The position numbers and the translations under genes are program-made. From positions 1-34,137 of the forward strand of contig JAEZDS010000005.1 in the NCBI GenBank assembly GCA_023433205.1: DNA of 34,137 nt, read 5' to 3'. The DNA is from Bacteroidota bacterium (GTDB taxonomy: Bacteria > Bacteroidota > Bacteroidia > B-17B0 > Aurantibacillaceae). Shown here piece by piece: positions 23,755 through 31,215 of the stretch (the stretch's first letter is position 1; every line of letters starts with the position of its first letter). The notes under the pieces were generated by a model. That model searched no databases and had not been told where the DNA came from. It worked only from the letters and a program-made list of their open reading frames with translations.

Positions 23755-24693
23755 CTACCTGAGTGCTTTTTTCACCCCCTTGAACCAGGCCAGTTCAAGT
23801 TTGTATTTGCGCCAGAACAGCAATGGTTTTAATTTGTTTTGCTGAAGGGTCTTTAACAGCAGCTTTATGTGTCCTGGCAGGCTTAGGGGTTTAAGTGAAG
23901 TTTTTTTTTCGGGGAACACTTCAGCAAGACCTTTACAATACGAATAGCCAAGCTCTTTCTGTAGTCTTAGAAGATAGTTCAGCTGTTGCCGTTTCGGTGG
24001 GATGAGGTGCAGCAATTTCATGCCCGGCGCTATGCCGGCCTGGTACCCTTCTTTGATGGCTGTCCACACGATCTGCGCATCTTCTCCGCTCGAAAGCGCA
24101 TCGCCCTTTCTGCCCTCGAGCTGTAACTGTTTGCTGCTGATGGCTGCGTTGAATTTTTCCATAACAGCTCTTTTAACGGCCATTCCGCTGCCTGAAGGGT
24201 AGTAGGCCGGCCATCCTTTTTCATTGCCCTTTTGTACCGTGGTAGTGGTTTTCTGCTGGAACATTCCGCCGAAATGTTTTATCCAGGCAGGTGCTGTGCC
24301 CAGATATTCCGGCGTAATATTGCCCGGACCCCATACACCCACCTCAGGAAAACGAAGCAGCACCTGTTCAAGCTCTGCCAGATAGTTGTCTGCAAGAACG
24401 TTGTCGTCGTCAACAAATACCAGCACCTCACCCCTGCTTTCATAAAATCCTCTTAAACGGGCATAAACATGCCCCTGCTTTGTTTCGCGATGAAGTTTAA
24501 CACGCGGATACAACGCATCATCTGGTGTAACGGGGGCCGACAGTGGCGGCACACTGTTATTGTCTATAATGAGCAACTCGGTGCTGCTGTTATTTTTAAG
24601 CTGTGCGAGGCAGGAGGCAATCACCCTGCTGAAAAGCTGTGCCTGGGGGTTGTAGGTGCAGATTATAAGTGAAAAGGGAAGTGTATGGCCCAC
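23755..24693 (-). CDS. Glycosyltransferase family 2, GTG start
   Basis: A 312-residue GT2 enzyme: FSLIICTYNP at the start, LLIIDNNS at 40-47, QGHVYARLRGF (a variant of the GxxxARNxG segment) and FVDDDNVL at 93-100 with the metal-binding acidic run. GPGNITPEYLG and PSGSGMAVKR come before the acidic SGEDAQIV segment. The first codon is GTG at 24693, 22 nt after the upstream stop. The C-terminus is basic. It is the kind of enzyme that adds single sugars in O-antigen or capsule assembly. Confidence 0.88.
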   Translation of the reverse strand: MGHTLPFSLIICTYNPQAQLFSRVIASCLAQLKNNSSTELLIIDNNSVPPLSAPVTPDDALYPRVKLHRETKQGHVYARLRGFYESRGEVLVFVDDDNVLADNYLAELEQVLLRFPEVGVWGPGNITPEYLGTAPAWIKHFGGMFQQKTTTTVQKGNEKGWPAYYPSGSGMAVKRAVMEKFNAAISSKQLQLEGRKGDALSSGEDAQIVWTAIKEGYQAGIAPGMKLLHLIPPKRQQLNYLLRLQKELGYSYCKGLAEVFPEKKTSLKPLSLPGHIKLLLKTLQQNKLKPLLFWRKYKLELAWFKGVKKALR

Positions 24694-24715
24694 GAATTAA
24701 AGATAAAGGTTTGGC

Positions 24716-25909
24716 TTAGCCTGAGGGACGTAAGTTTTCAAAGATTTCAAGGTACCTGGCTGCCACTTTCTGCATATTGAACTTTTCAAACGCCGCTGCA
24801 CAGTTAGTCTTATAATGCTGAAGACGCTGCCTGTCAGCATATAACGCGCTGATCTCTTCGGCAAACCTGTCTTCGCATTTTTCACCCTGGGAAATGCAGA
24901 TCCCTGCCGCATCAGGTGTGTCTGCTGCTATCATGGCCGGGATCTCTGCAATGTGACTGGCCACCACCGGCACCTGCTGACTCAGCGCTTCTATCACGGC
25001 ATTGGGCACACTCTCTCCTTTAAATCTGCTGGGGAAGATCAGCAGATCAAAAAGCCGGTAACAGTAAAAGTAGTCGGCATAGTTGTTTGCAAAGTCAAGC
25101 AGCTGAATGGCCGGATCGTTAACGGTTGCATGAAGCTCCCGCAGATAGGGTCCCGTTCCGATCATCAGCAGTACGATGTCGGTCTGACCTCTTTGTCTGC
25201 ACTGCTGAATGGCTTTGATGGCGGTATCCCAGCCCTTTTCAGGGATGCCGCGGCTAACCATTCCCACTACAAAATCAGATGGTTTTAAATGGTACTGCGC
25301 TCTGGTGAAGAGTTTCGCAGTGTGCTGTGAGGGATCAAAACCTACGTTTATTTTTTTCAGTGAAAGCTGATGTTTAATGCCTGTGAGACCCTCAAGGTTT
25401 TTATCGGCGGTATAAATTATCATTGCCGCCTTTTCGGTAACCTCTCTGATCTTCTGCAGAAAGTACGCTTCCATCTTTTCGTGTGCCCGCATAAGTTCGT
25501 ATTCGCCATGCAGCGAAGGCACAAACACACAGCCTGCTGGTAATTTGCAGGAAGCAATAATAAAATCGGAACGCGACATGTGGCTGTTCACTACCGCTAT
25601 CTTATGTTTGCGGAGCACCTGCTGAAAGCGCCATTTATTTACCTTTTCATGAAATTGTTTTTCGATACGAAGTTTGGCAAGGAGCCCGTTTAATTTCCAG
25701 GTGAGATAATGTACCAGCGTTTTGTTGCTGTATGAATACACACGCGCCCCGGAACCTGGCAGGTTAAGCAGTCTCTTGTCTCTGATTTCCGGCTGATGAT
25801 CGTAGATCATAACTTTATGGCCTCTGGCCGAAAGTGCAGCGGCTAATCTCACAACAAAGGTTTGCGCGCCCCCTGCTTCAAGGTTACTGAGCGAAAAGCA
25901 GATGTTCAT
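24716..25909 (-). CDS. Glycosyltransferase family 4
   Basis: A 397-residue GT-B enzyme. The N-terminal strand and Gly-rich loop are ICFSLSNLEAGGAQTFVVRLA, typical of GT4. The C-terminal domain has FVVGMVSRGIPEKGWDTAIKA near 210, LLMIGTGPYL, LLDFANNYADYFYCYRLFDLLIFPSRFKGESVPNAVIEAL with the E-x7-E acidic motif, then VPVVASHIAEIPAMI. The ATG at 25909 is 3 nt from the upstream methyltransferase stop. The donor is unknown. Confidence 0.92.
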   Translation of the reverse strand: MNICFSLSNLEAGGAQTFVVRLAAALSARGHKVMIYDHQPEIRDKRLLNLPGSGARVYSYSNKTLVHYLTWKLNGLLAKLRIEKQFHEKVNKWRFQQVLRKHKIAVVNSHMSRSDFIIASCKLPAGCVFVPSLHGEYELMRAHEKMEAYFLQKIREVTEKAAMIIYTADKNLEGLTGIKHQLSLKKINVGFDPSQHTAKLFTRAQYHLKPSDFVVGMVSRGIPEKGWDTAIKAIQQCRQRGQTDIVLLMIGTGPYLRELHATVNDPAIQLLDFANNYADYFYCYRLFDLLIFPSRFKGESVPNAVIEALSQQVPVVASHIAEIPAMIAADTPDAAGICISQGEKCEDRFAEEISALYADRQRLQHYKTNCAAAFEKFNMQKVAARYLEIFENLRPSG

Positions 25910-25912
25910 TTT

Positions 25913-26692
25913 TTATTTTTTGGTGCCGGTAAGAATAAATGTTTTGTGCCAGCTCTCAGCCCTGGTAACAGGTTCTATATATATGTCCTCTTCATAAAGG
26001 TCGTCCAGGTGCTGCCTGCTGAATTGTATGGGTTGAAATGTTTTACCGAATAGTTTACGCAGCTTAAGTTCTATCCTGTTGTAGAGGAAAGCACGCATCT
26101 GACTGTTTTGCTGGTGCAGCAGGTGTTTTATTTCCTGGTAGCGGAGATATTGAACGGTCTCTGACTGGTGATAAATGGATGTTATAGTAAAGTGTCTTGA
26201 AAATGTCTCTTTGAATTCATCAAAACTAAGCTCGCTGGGATGAAAGGGATTTATGTTTCCAGCTCCTGAGAGCCGCTCTTTGTTGGGAGTACTGCAAATA
26301 AATGTGCCACCTGGATTTAAACTCTCACTCACATTTTTGATGAACAACGCAGGGTCTGGCAGGTGCTCTAGGGTTTCAAAACTTATTACCAGGTCTGCTT
26401 TAAATCCCAGTTCATGAATTTTTAAACAGTCGTGAAGTCTGAAGGATAAGTTGGGGGCTTTGTAATTTGTTTGTGAGAATAAAATGGCTTCTTCCGAGAT
26501 GTCAATACCGGTAACATTGCCGGCTCCTTGTTCGGCAATATAAGCACTGCCATAGCCCGTTCCGCAGGCGGCATCGATCACGATTTTGTTTTTGTAAAGT
26601 TCAGCAAATTGCCGGTAACGCTGTAAGTGTTCTGCTCCGTACTGTTCCCATGATCTTGTGCCGGGCGTTACGCGTTCAACTGTTTCTTCCAT
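25913..26692 (-). CDS. Class I SAM-dependent methyltransferase (UbiE/Methyltransf_11 type)
   Basis: A 259-residue cytoplasmic methyltransferase. Motif I is VIDAACGTGYGSAYIA, then VTGIDISEEAI, the post-I segment LVISFETLEHLPDP, and GGTFICSTPNKERLSG. Its substrate is unknown. Position directly after wzt in the operon is reminiscent of enzymes that modify the non-reducing end of ABC-exported O-antigens. The start is 50 nt from the wzt stop, and a CACTTTTA then CCA lies 10 nt upstream of the ATG. Confidence 0.88.
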   Translation of the reverse strand: MEETVERVTPGTRSWEQYGAEHLQRYRQFAELYKNKIVIDAACGTGYGSAYIAEQGAGNVTGIDISEEAILFSQTNYKAPNLSFRLHDCLKIHELGFKADLVISFETLEHLPDPALFIKNVSESLNPGGTFICSTPNKERLSGAGNINPFHPSELSFDEFKETFSRHFTITSIYHQSETVQYLRYQEIKHLLHQQNSQMRAFLYNRIELKLRKLFGKTFQPIQFSRQHLDDLYEEDIYIEPVTRAESWHKTFILTGTKK

Positions 26693-26742
26693 ATTTGATT
26701 GGTAAAAGTGAAAAATTTATCCTGTCGTGCAAAAAGAAAATG

Positions 26743-27951
26743 TCAGTCTTTTTGCCATTCGCAGTCTTCCATGTAGGTGCAGGCGTCGGGGGCCCAGCCG
26801 AATTCATGCGACTGGCCTGCCATTAGTACTTCAAAGGAAATTATTTCATAGAGCCGTTCGTAAACCTCGGCATTGGGCGGTCCCGCAAAAAAAACATTCA
26901 CATGATAATTTCCCATGTATAGCCGCAGGGTAGGAAAACTGATTCTTATTTTGTTATAACCCTCTCTGGAGATGAGTTTAAAGTTTTCGCCGCCATTGGT
27001 AACATGTAGTATGCCCCGGCCTCTGCTGTCACAGATCTGAAATGAAAGCCAGGTGCTGTGTGGCGGAATCACCGGCGCGAAGAGTTCTATGTCGGCATAC
27101 ATTGTTTCGCCATTCACCTGCACATTGTTTGGCATGCTAGTCGCCAGCTTTACCGAGACTATCTGTGGTTTTTGTTGTGCGGGTGAAAGCTCCTTGTTGT
27201 ATTCCTGTTCTTTCTGCTGGCCTTCCCGCACATATTGCTCAATCACCTTGTCAGTGCCGGCTAATCCGGCAATACAGCCATTACGGAGGTATAGTGTTTT
27301 TTGGGTTAGATTGCTGATGGCGGTAAGGTCGTGACTCACAAGTAAGACAGTACGGCCCTGTTCGCTTACATCTTTCATTTTTCCCAGACATTTTTTCTGG
27401 AAGTCAGAGTCGCCAACTGCCAGTACTTCGTCAATGATCAGGATCTCTGGTTCAAGAAACGCAGCCACTGCAAAGGCCAGCCGCAACTGCATGCCACTGC
27501 TGTAATGTTTAAGAGGGGTGTCAATAAATTTTTCTACGCCGGCAAAATCAAGAATGGCATCAAATTGTTTTTTGATCTCGCTGCGTTTCATGCCCAGTAT
27601 GCTGCCATTGAGAAATATGTTTTCCCTGCCGGTTAATTCAGGGTGAAAACCTGTGCCAACTTCAAGCAGACTGGCAATTCGTCCACGCACTGTAACACCA
27701 CCTTTTGTGGGAGGGGTAATTTTGCTGAGGATCTTTAACAGTGTTGATTTACCGGCTCCGTTCCGGCCTATGATTCCAAGTGTATCACCGGGCATCACAT
27801 CGAAGCTGAGATCGTTCAGCGCCCAGAATTCTTCCTTTTTGCGTGATGGTTTAAAAACATTGAAGAGTGTTTCGCGCAGGCTGAGGTAAGGCTGCTGCGC
27901 CTGAATTTTATATTTTTTACTTAAATGTTTTATCTCTAGAATTGGAACCAA
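26743..27951 (-). CDS. wzt: ABC transporter ATP-binding protein of the Wzt (polysaccharide export) type
   Basis: The nucleotide-binding half of a lipid-linked polysaccharide exporter at the inner membrane. I start it at TTG 27951 (VPILEIKHLSKKY), giving 402 residues. The longer frame to 28272 is repeat DNA, not protein. Walker A is GRNGAGKST at 62-70, the signature is SSGMQ at 151-155, Walker B is LIIDEVLAVGD at 171-181, and His207 is the H-loop. Residues about 250-402 form an extra C-terminal beta domain in the position of the Wzt carbohydrate-binding domain. First gene of the ten-gene minus-strand operon. The permease gene (wzm) is not adjacent on either side. Confidence 0.88.
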   Translation of the reverse strand: MVPILEIKHLSKKYKIQAQQPYLSLRETLFNVFKPSRKKEEFWALNDLSFDVMPGDTLGIIGRNGAGKSTLLKILSKITPPTKGGVTVRGRIASLLEVGTGFHPELTGRENIFLNGSILGMKRSEIKKQFDAILDFAGVEKFIDTPLKHYSSGMQLRLAFAVAAFLEPEILIIDEVLAVGDSDFQKKCLGKMKDVSEQGRTVLLVSHDLTAISNLTQKTLYLRNGCIAGLAGTDKVIEQYVREGQQKEQEYNKELSPAQQKPQIVSVKLATSMPNNVQVNGETMYADIELFAPVIPPHSTWLSFQICDSRGRGILHVTNGGENFKLISREGYNKIRISFPTLRLYMGNYHVNVFFAGPPNAEVYERLYEIISFEVLMAGQSHEFGWAPDACTYMEDCEWQKD

Positions 27952-27957
27952 GATGGG

Positions 27958-27965
27958 TAAAGATA
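27958..27965 (-). promoter_or_regulatory. Possible -7 box of the wzt operon
   Basis: The minus strand reads TATCTTTA then CCCATC and the TTG at 27951: a 6-nt gap, with one mismatch to TAnnTTTG and no visible -33 TTG. Weak alone, but the geometry repeats that of galE and marC. Confidence 0.35.
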
Positions 27966-28030
27966 AGGATAGTGGGGATTTTGCGGGAATAGAAATGATG
28001 GGTGAGGAACTGCAATGGCTAAAAATGTTG

Positions 28031-28150
28031 TGCCACCCTGGAACCCAAACACTGCGGACCCGGAGTCTAGCCCCAGGTCCAATGAGTAGTGTCGTTCTTA
28101 GATTCCGGGTCAGGCCGGATTTCTGTCCGGCCCAGGCGTCCGGAATGACG
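28031..28150. repeat. Nested palindromic repeat, copy A
   Basis: The left arm is degenerate, ending GACCCGGAGTCTAG (28057-28070). A spacer of about 28 nt follows, then the right arm from TAGATTCCGGG (28099) to CCGGAATGAC (28140-28149). The right arm contains the extra inner hairpin GGCCGGA..TCCGGCC in its loop. It lies between the wzt start and the hairpin cluster. Confidence 0.8.
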
Positions 28151-28160
28151 ATCGGGTGAA

Positions 28161-28270
28161 AGGCCATCGCAGCGGATTGGCCTATGAGCCCCGAAGGGGC
28201 GAAATACCAAAACGCAGGGCGCAAGCCCTGCGAAAATCCACACCGATCCTTCAAGCCCTGAAAGGGCGAC
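28161..28270. repeat. Cluster of four small hairpins
   Basis: AGGCCA (28161-28166) pairs with TGGCCT (28178-28183). GCCCC-GAA-GGGGC spans 28188-28200. CGCAGGGC-GCAA-GCCCTGCG spans 28213-28232, a perfect 8-bp stem with a GNRA loop. GCCCT-GAA-AGGGC spans 28255-28267. An AT-rich stretch without structure follows to 28320. The unit is unlike the nested palindromes on either side and looks like a separate element. Confidence 0.75.
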
Positions 28271-28368
28271 ATATTTTTTATTTACTCGCACTTAATTCAA
28301 TAACTGCTGATTCATTTTTTAAGTGACGATCGGCTGAAGGGACGAATTACGGATCCATACATGGGTCC

Positions 28369-28451
28369 GTCACTCCGGGCTTGACCCGGAGTCTAGCTCC
28401 AGATCCATTGAGTAGTGTTGTTGTTAGATTCCGGGTCAGGCCCGGAATGAC
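28369..28451. repeat. Nested palindromic repeat, copy B (simplest form)
   Basis: An 83-nt inverted repeat. Left arm hairpin CTCCGGG-CTTGA-CCCGGAG with its outer edge GTCA, then TCTAG, a central spacer, TAGA and right arm hairpin TTCCGGG-TCAGG-CCCGGAA with outer edge TGAC. The ends GTCA/TGAC and the inner TCTA/TAGA pair, so the whole unit is a palindrome made of two hairpins. Confidence 0.85.
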
Positions 28452-28493
28452 TATCGGCTGAGAGGACGGAATGACGGATCGATACAAGGGTCC

Positions 28494-28601
28494 GTCACTC
28501 CGGGTGTTGACCTGGAGTCTAGCCCCAGGTCCATTTGGTAGTGTAGTTAGTAGATTCCGGGTCAGGCCGGATCTCTGTCCGGCCCAGGCGCCCGGAATGA
28601 C
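28494..28601. repeat. Nested palindromic repeat, copy C (expanded right arm)
   Basis: Begins exactly 125 nt after copy B and shares its flanks (GGATC.ATACA.GGGTCC before it), so B and C are a tandem duplication. The right arm (28551-28602) is longer: GGCCGGA-TCTCTG-TCCGGCC (28565-28584), a perfect 7-bp stem, sits inside the loop of the outer CCGGG/CCCGG hairpin. It ends 15 nt before the stop of the TonB receptor gene. Confidence 0.85.
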
Positions 28602-28616
28602 GATCGGCTGAGGTCC

Positions 28617-30968
28617 CTAAAAAGTCAGACTGAAATTAAGATTCGGCAAAATCGGCAGCTGATCTGTGCGTTTAAAAGTAAACCGGTCTACCTGAAAAAT
28701 GTTGGCGCGGTTGTACACGTTTGTGACTCCAAAACTGCTTTCCAGCGTACTTTTTTCACTGATCTTGTGACGGTGTTTTATGCCAATATCGAGCCTGTGA
28801 AAATCAGGCAGCCTGCCCTGATTCAAATCTGCGGGTATGTAATTCAGCATTCCGTTGGCACTGCTGAAATCGTAATAGATGCTGCCGCCGGGACGCAGCT
28901 GATTGTAATAACCCTGCGTCTGCGTAAAAGGAAAACCCGTTCCGAAATTCCACCTTCCATTCAGCTCCCACTGTTTTTTTCGTCCGAAATTGTAGGAGGT
29001 CACCAGGTTCACATTGTGGCGGCGGTCGAAGGTGGGAGGATAATTATACAACTTCTCAGTTAAACTATTACTAACCCAGCGATCATTGAAGGTGATTGAG
29101 TAAACCGCCCAGAAATAAAAACGTTTGCGTTCGTATTTCAGCGCAAAATCCAGTCCGCGGGCCCGGCCCTGTTCAATCACAAAATTTTTCTTTAATTCAT
29201 CGGGCCTGTCGATGTTTGTATTATTATCTTCATAAACCTTGTCGCGGTTAATGTTGATGATCTGATTAAAAAATTTCTGGTAGGCCTCAATATTGAGTTC
29301 AAAATACCTGAAAAAATCGAACTCCACGCCTCCAACCAGGTGGTTTGAACGCTGCACCGACGACTCCACCTGTTTTACCTCCCCCCTGTGGTCGAGGTAG
29401 GTTCTTGACACATCCTGATTCTCGGGTGCATTGATAAAACCGTAAAACAGATTCACCACATCACGGTCGCTGGCAGCGCTCATAAGGGTCTGGCTATACA
29501 AACCCGCTGCTCCTTTAAAGCGCACCTTCCTGGTAGCGTTGAACTTAAATGCGGCGCGCGGCTCGGGACTCATCACCCCGAGTGTTGCGTAATACTGCAG
29601 CCTGAAGCCAGGTTCAAAAACCAGACGGCGGTTACGATCAATAAATTTGTATTTGAGGTAAGCGCCCACATCAATTGTCTGGCGGGCCAAACCAATACTT
29701 GCGCCGAAAGGATTGCTGAGTTCGTAATTCGTATTGGTGGTTACACCTTCAAACCCGTAGCGGAATTCCTGGCGGCCCAGGAATTTTACAAAAGAAAACC
29801 CTGTGTTAACACCACTGATAGTGCTGCGTTTGCTTTGGCGCGGATCAAGCGGGTTCACCAGGTCGATGTTGTAGCGTGAATAAGCGAACACGCCTTCTAT
29901 CAGCAGGTTTGAATTATCCGGCACAAGCACAAAATTGCTGCCTACGCCTATGTTGTTCCAGGCGTAACTTTCTGTTTCCTTGTATGAGACCCTGTCGTTA
30001 AAGCTGAAACCGAATAGGCTGAATTTGCTGCCATTGGTGCTGTTGATAGACGCCTTACCATAAACATCGGTATAATAAAAGGGCAATCCGCCTTCGTTGG
30101 CGTAGGGATACAGCACTTTACTGCTTTGTGGCAGGTATGAATGTTTTGCCGAGAAAATGTAGGAAGCGCTTGTTCCGCCTTCTTCCCTGAACTTCAGCAG
30201 CGGACCTTCAAGCATGGCCTTTGCCCCAAAGGTGCTGGCCGATACCTTTCCCGCGTGTCGCACTTTGTTACCATCGCGCGTGCTAATGTTCATAATGGAG
30301 GAAGTTCTTCCCCCATGTTCTGAGTTAAACCCTGCGCTGAACACATCGGCGTTTTTCATAATGTCGTTGTCGAACACCGAAAAAAGTCCAATGGAGTGGA
30401 AGGGGTTGTAAACGATCAGTCCGTCGAGTAATACCTTGTTCTGCACCGGTAAGCCGCCTCTTATATATAGCTGACCGCCCTGATCGCCGGTAAAAACAAC
30501 ACCGGGCAGCACCTGCAGGTACTGGGCAAGGTCAGGTTCACCTACACTGGGCAGTTTATTGATAACGATGGGGTCGATCTGCTGAACGGCTACACTGGTA
30601 TTTTCTAATTTTTCCGTGGCGGTGGTACTTATTTCGATCTCTTCCAGTTTAACGCTTCCTTTGCCTGCCATGTACTTCTTGCTCAGCAGGTCCCCGTCTT
30701 TCAGACTGATAGTTTCTTTAATGGTATCGTACTCCAGGTTGGTTACAAGGAGTGTATAGGTGCCTGGCGGAATACGGGTGATGCTGAAAAAGCCGTTGAG
30801 GTCGGTATTTGCCCCTACGGTTGTGCCCTTTAGATAGACACTTGAGAAGGGGATGGGCTCACCGTTTGTTTTGTCGTAAACAAAACCTTTGATAGCCGCG
30901 CCATTCTGGGCAAAACTGCTGAAAACCGGTACCAGGAACAGGGCAAAAAGGGCTAATAGGCGTATCAT
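28617..30968 (-). CDS. TonB-dependent outer-membrane receptor with carboxypeptidase-regulatory-like domain
   Basis: A 783-residue outer-membrane beta-barrel, energised by TonB, for uptake of an unidentified ligand. The signal peptide ends at AQ (residue 21). Residues about 24-105 form the carboxypeptidase D regulatory-like domain (IKGFVYDKTNGEPIPFSSVYLKGT, then GFFSITRIPPGTYTLLV). The plug is about 120-235, with QYLQVLPGVVF, LYIRGGLPVQNKVLLDGLIVYNP and GGRTSSIMNISTRDG. The rest is alternating strands ending in the aromatic C-terminus LNFSLTF, typical of a barrel. There is no SusD partner beside it, so this is not a classic glycan-utilisation pair. A divergent type IX secreted protein gene is 247 nt away. 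A TACATTTA box is 15 nt upstream of the ATG. Confidence 0.92.
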   Translation of the reverse strand: MIRLLALFALFLVPVFSSFAQNGAAIKGFVYDKTNGEPIPFSSVYLKGTTVGANTDLNGFFSITRIPPGTYTLLVTNLEYDTIKETISLKDGDLLSKKYMAGKGSVKLEEIEISTTATEKLENTSVAVQQIDPIVINKLPSVGEPDLAQYLQVLPGVVFTGDQGGQLYIRGGLPVQNKVLLDGLIVYNPFHSIGLFSVFDNDIMKNADVFSAGFNSEHGGRTSSIMNISTRDGNKVRHAGKVSASTFGAKAMLEGPLLKFREEGGTSASYIFSAKHSYLPQSSKVLYPYANEGGLPFYYTDVYGKASINSTNGSKFSLFGFSFNDRVSYKETESYAWNNIGVGSNFVLVPDNSNLLIEGVFAYSRYNIDLVNPLDPRQSKRSTISGVNTGFSFVKFLGRQEFRYGFEGVTTNTNYELSNPFGASIGLARQTIDVGAYLKYKFIDRNRRLVFEPGFRLQYYATLGVMSPEPRAAFKFNATRKVRFKGAAGLYSQTLMSAASDRDVVNLFYGFINAPENQDVSRTYLDHRGEVKQVESSVQRSNHLVGGVEFDFFRYFELNIEAYQKFFNQIININRDKVYEDNNTNIDRPDELKKNFVIEQGRARGLDFALKYERKRFYFWAVYSITFNDRWVSNSLTEKLYNYPPTFDRRHNVNLVTSYNFGRKKQWELNGRWNFGTGFPFTQTQGYYNQLRPGGSIYYDFSSANGMLNYIPADLNQGRLPDFHRLDIGIKHRHKISEKSTLESSFGVTNVYNRANIFQVDRFTFKRTDQLPILPNLNFSLTF

Positions 30969-30983
30969 TTTGTTAAAGGCTGG

Positions 30984-30991
30984 TAAATGTA
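30984..30991 (-). promoter_or_regulatory. Possible -7 box of the TonB receptor gene
   Basis: The minus strand reads TACATTTA followed by CCA, 15 nt before the ATG; one mismatch to TAnnTTTG and no -33 TTG. The rest of the 247-nt divergent interval (30969-31215) has no further identifiable element. Confidence 0.35.
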
Positions 30992-31184
30992 GAAATTATC
31001 TCCCGAAGCCGTCTGTATTTTATGCAAGTGGAAGGGGAGGGCGGATAAGCGGTTTTTTATCACAAAAAAGGCTGTTTTCTTACAGCGGCGTAACCTTAAT
31101 GGTCTTTTACAGTAAAACCGCACACGATCGCCTTTCTAACGCTGTTTTAACAAGGCAGACAGAGGCAGATCGAAAAAAAACGCT

Positions 31185-31192
31185 TAATTTTG
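31185..31192 (+). promoter_or_regulatory. -7 box of the type IX secreted protein gene
   Basis: TAATTTTG, an exact TAnnTTTG match. Transcription should begin near 31196, with a 20-nt A-rich leader before the ATG at 31216. No TTG at -33. Confidence 0.45.
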
Positions 31193-31215
31193 GTTTCTAT
31201 TAAAAACTCAAAAAA

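Noticed and set aside
27952..28272. A 107-residue N-terminal extension of the Wzt reading frame
   Set aside because: It is encoded by palindromic repeat copy A and the hairpin cluster, precedes the conserved VPILEIKHLSKKY start and has no ABC-protein features. TTG 27951 is the better start.
28031..28616. Possible CRISPR array
   Set aside because: The units are long palindromes of 83-120 nt with conserved spacers of similar sequence, not short repeats with unique spacers, and no cas gene is near.
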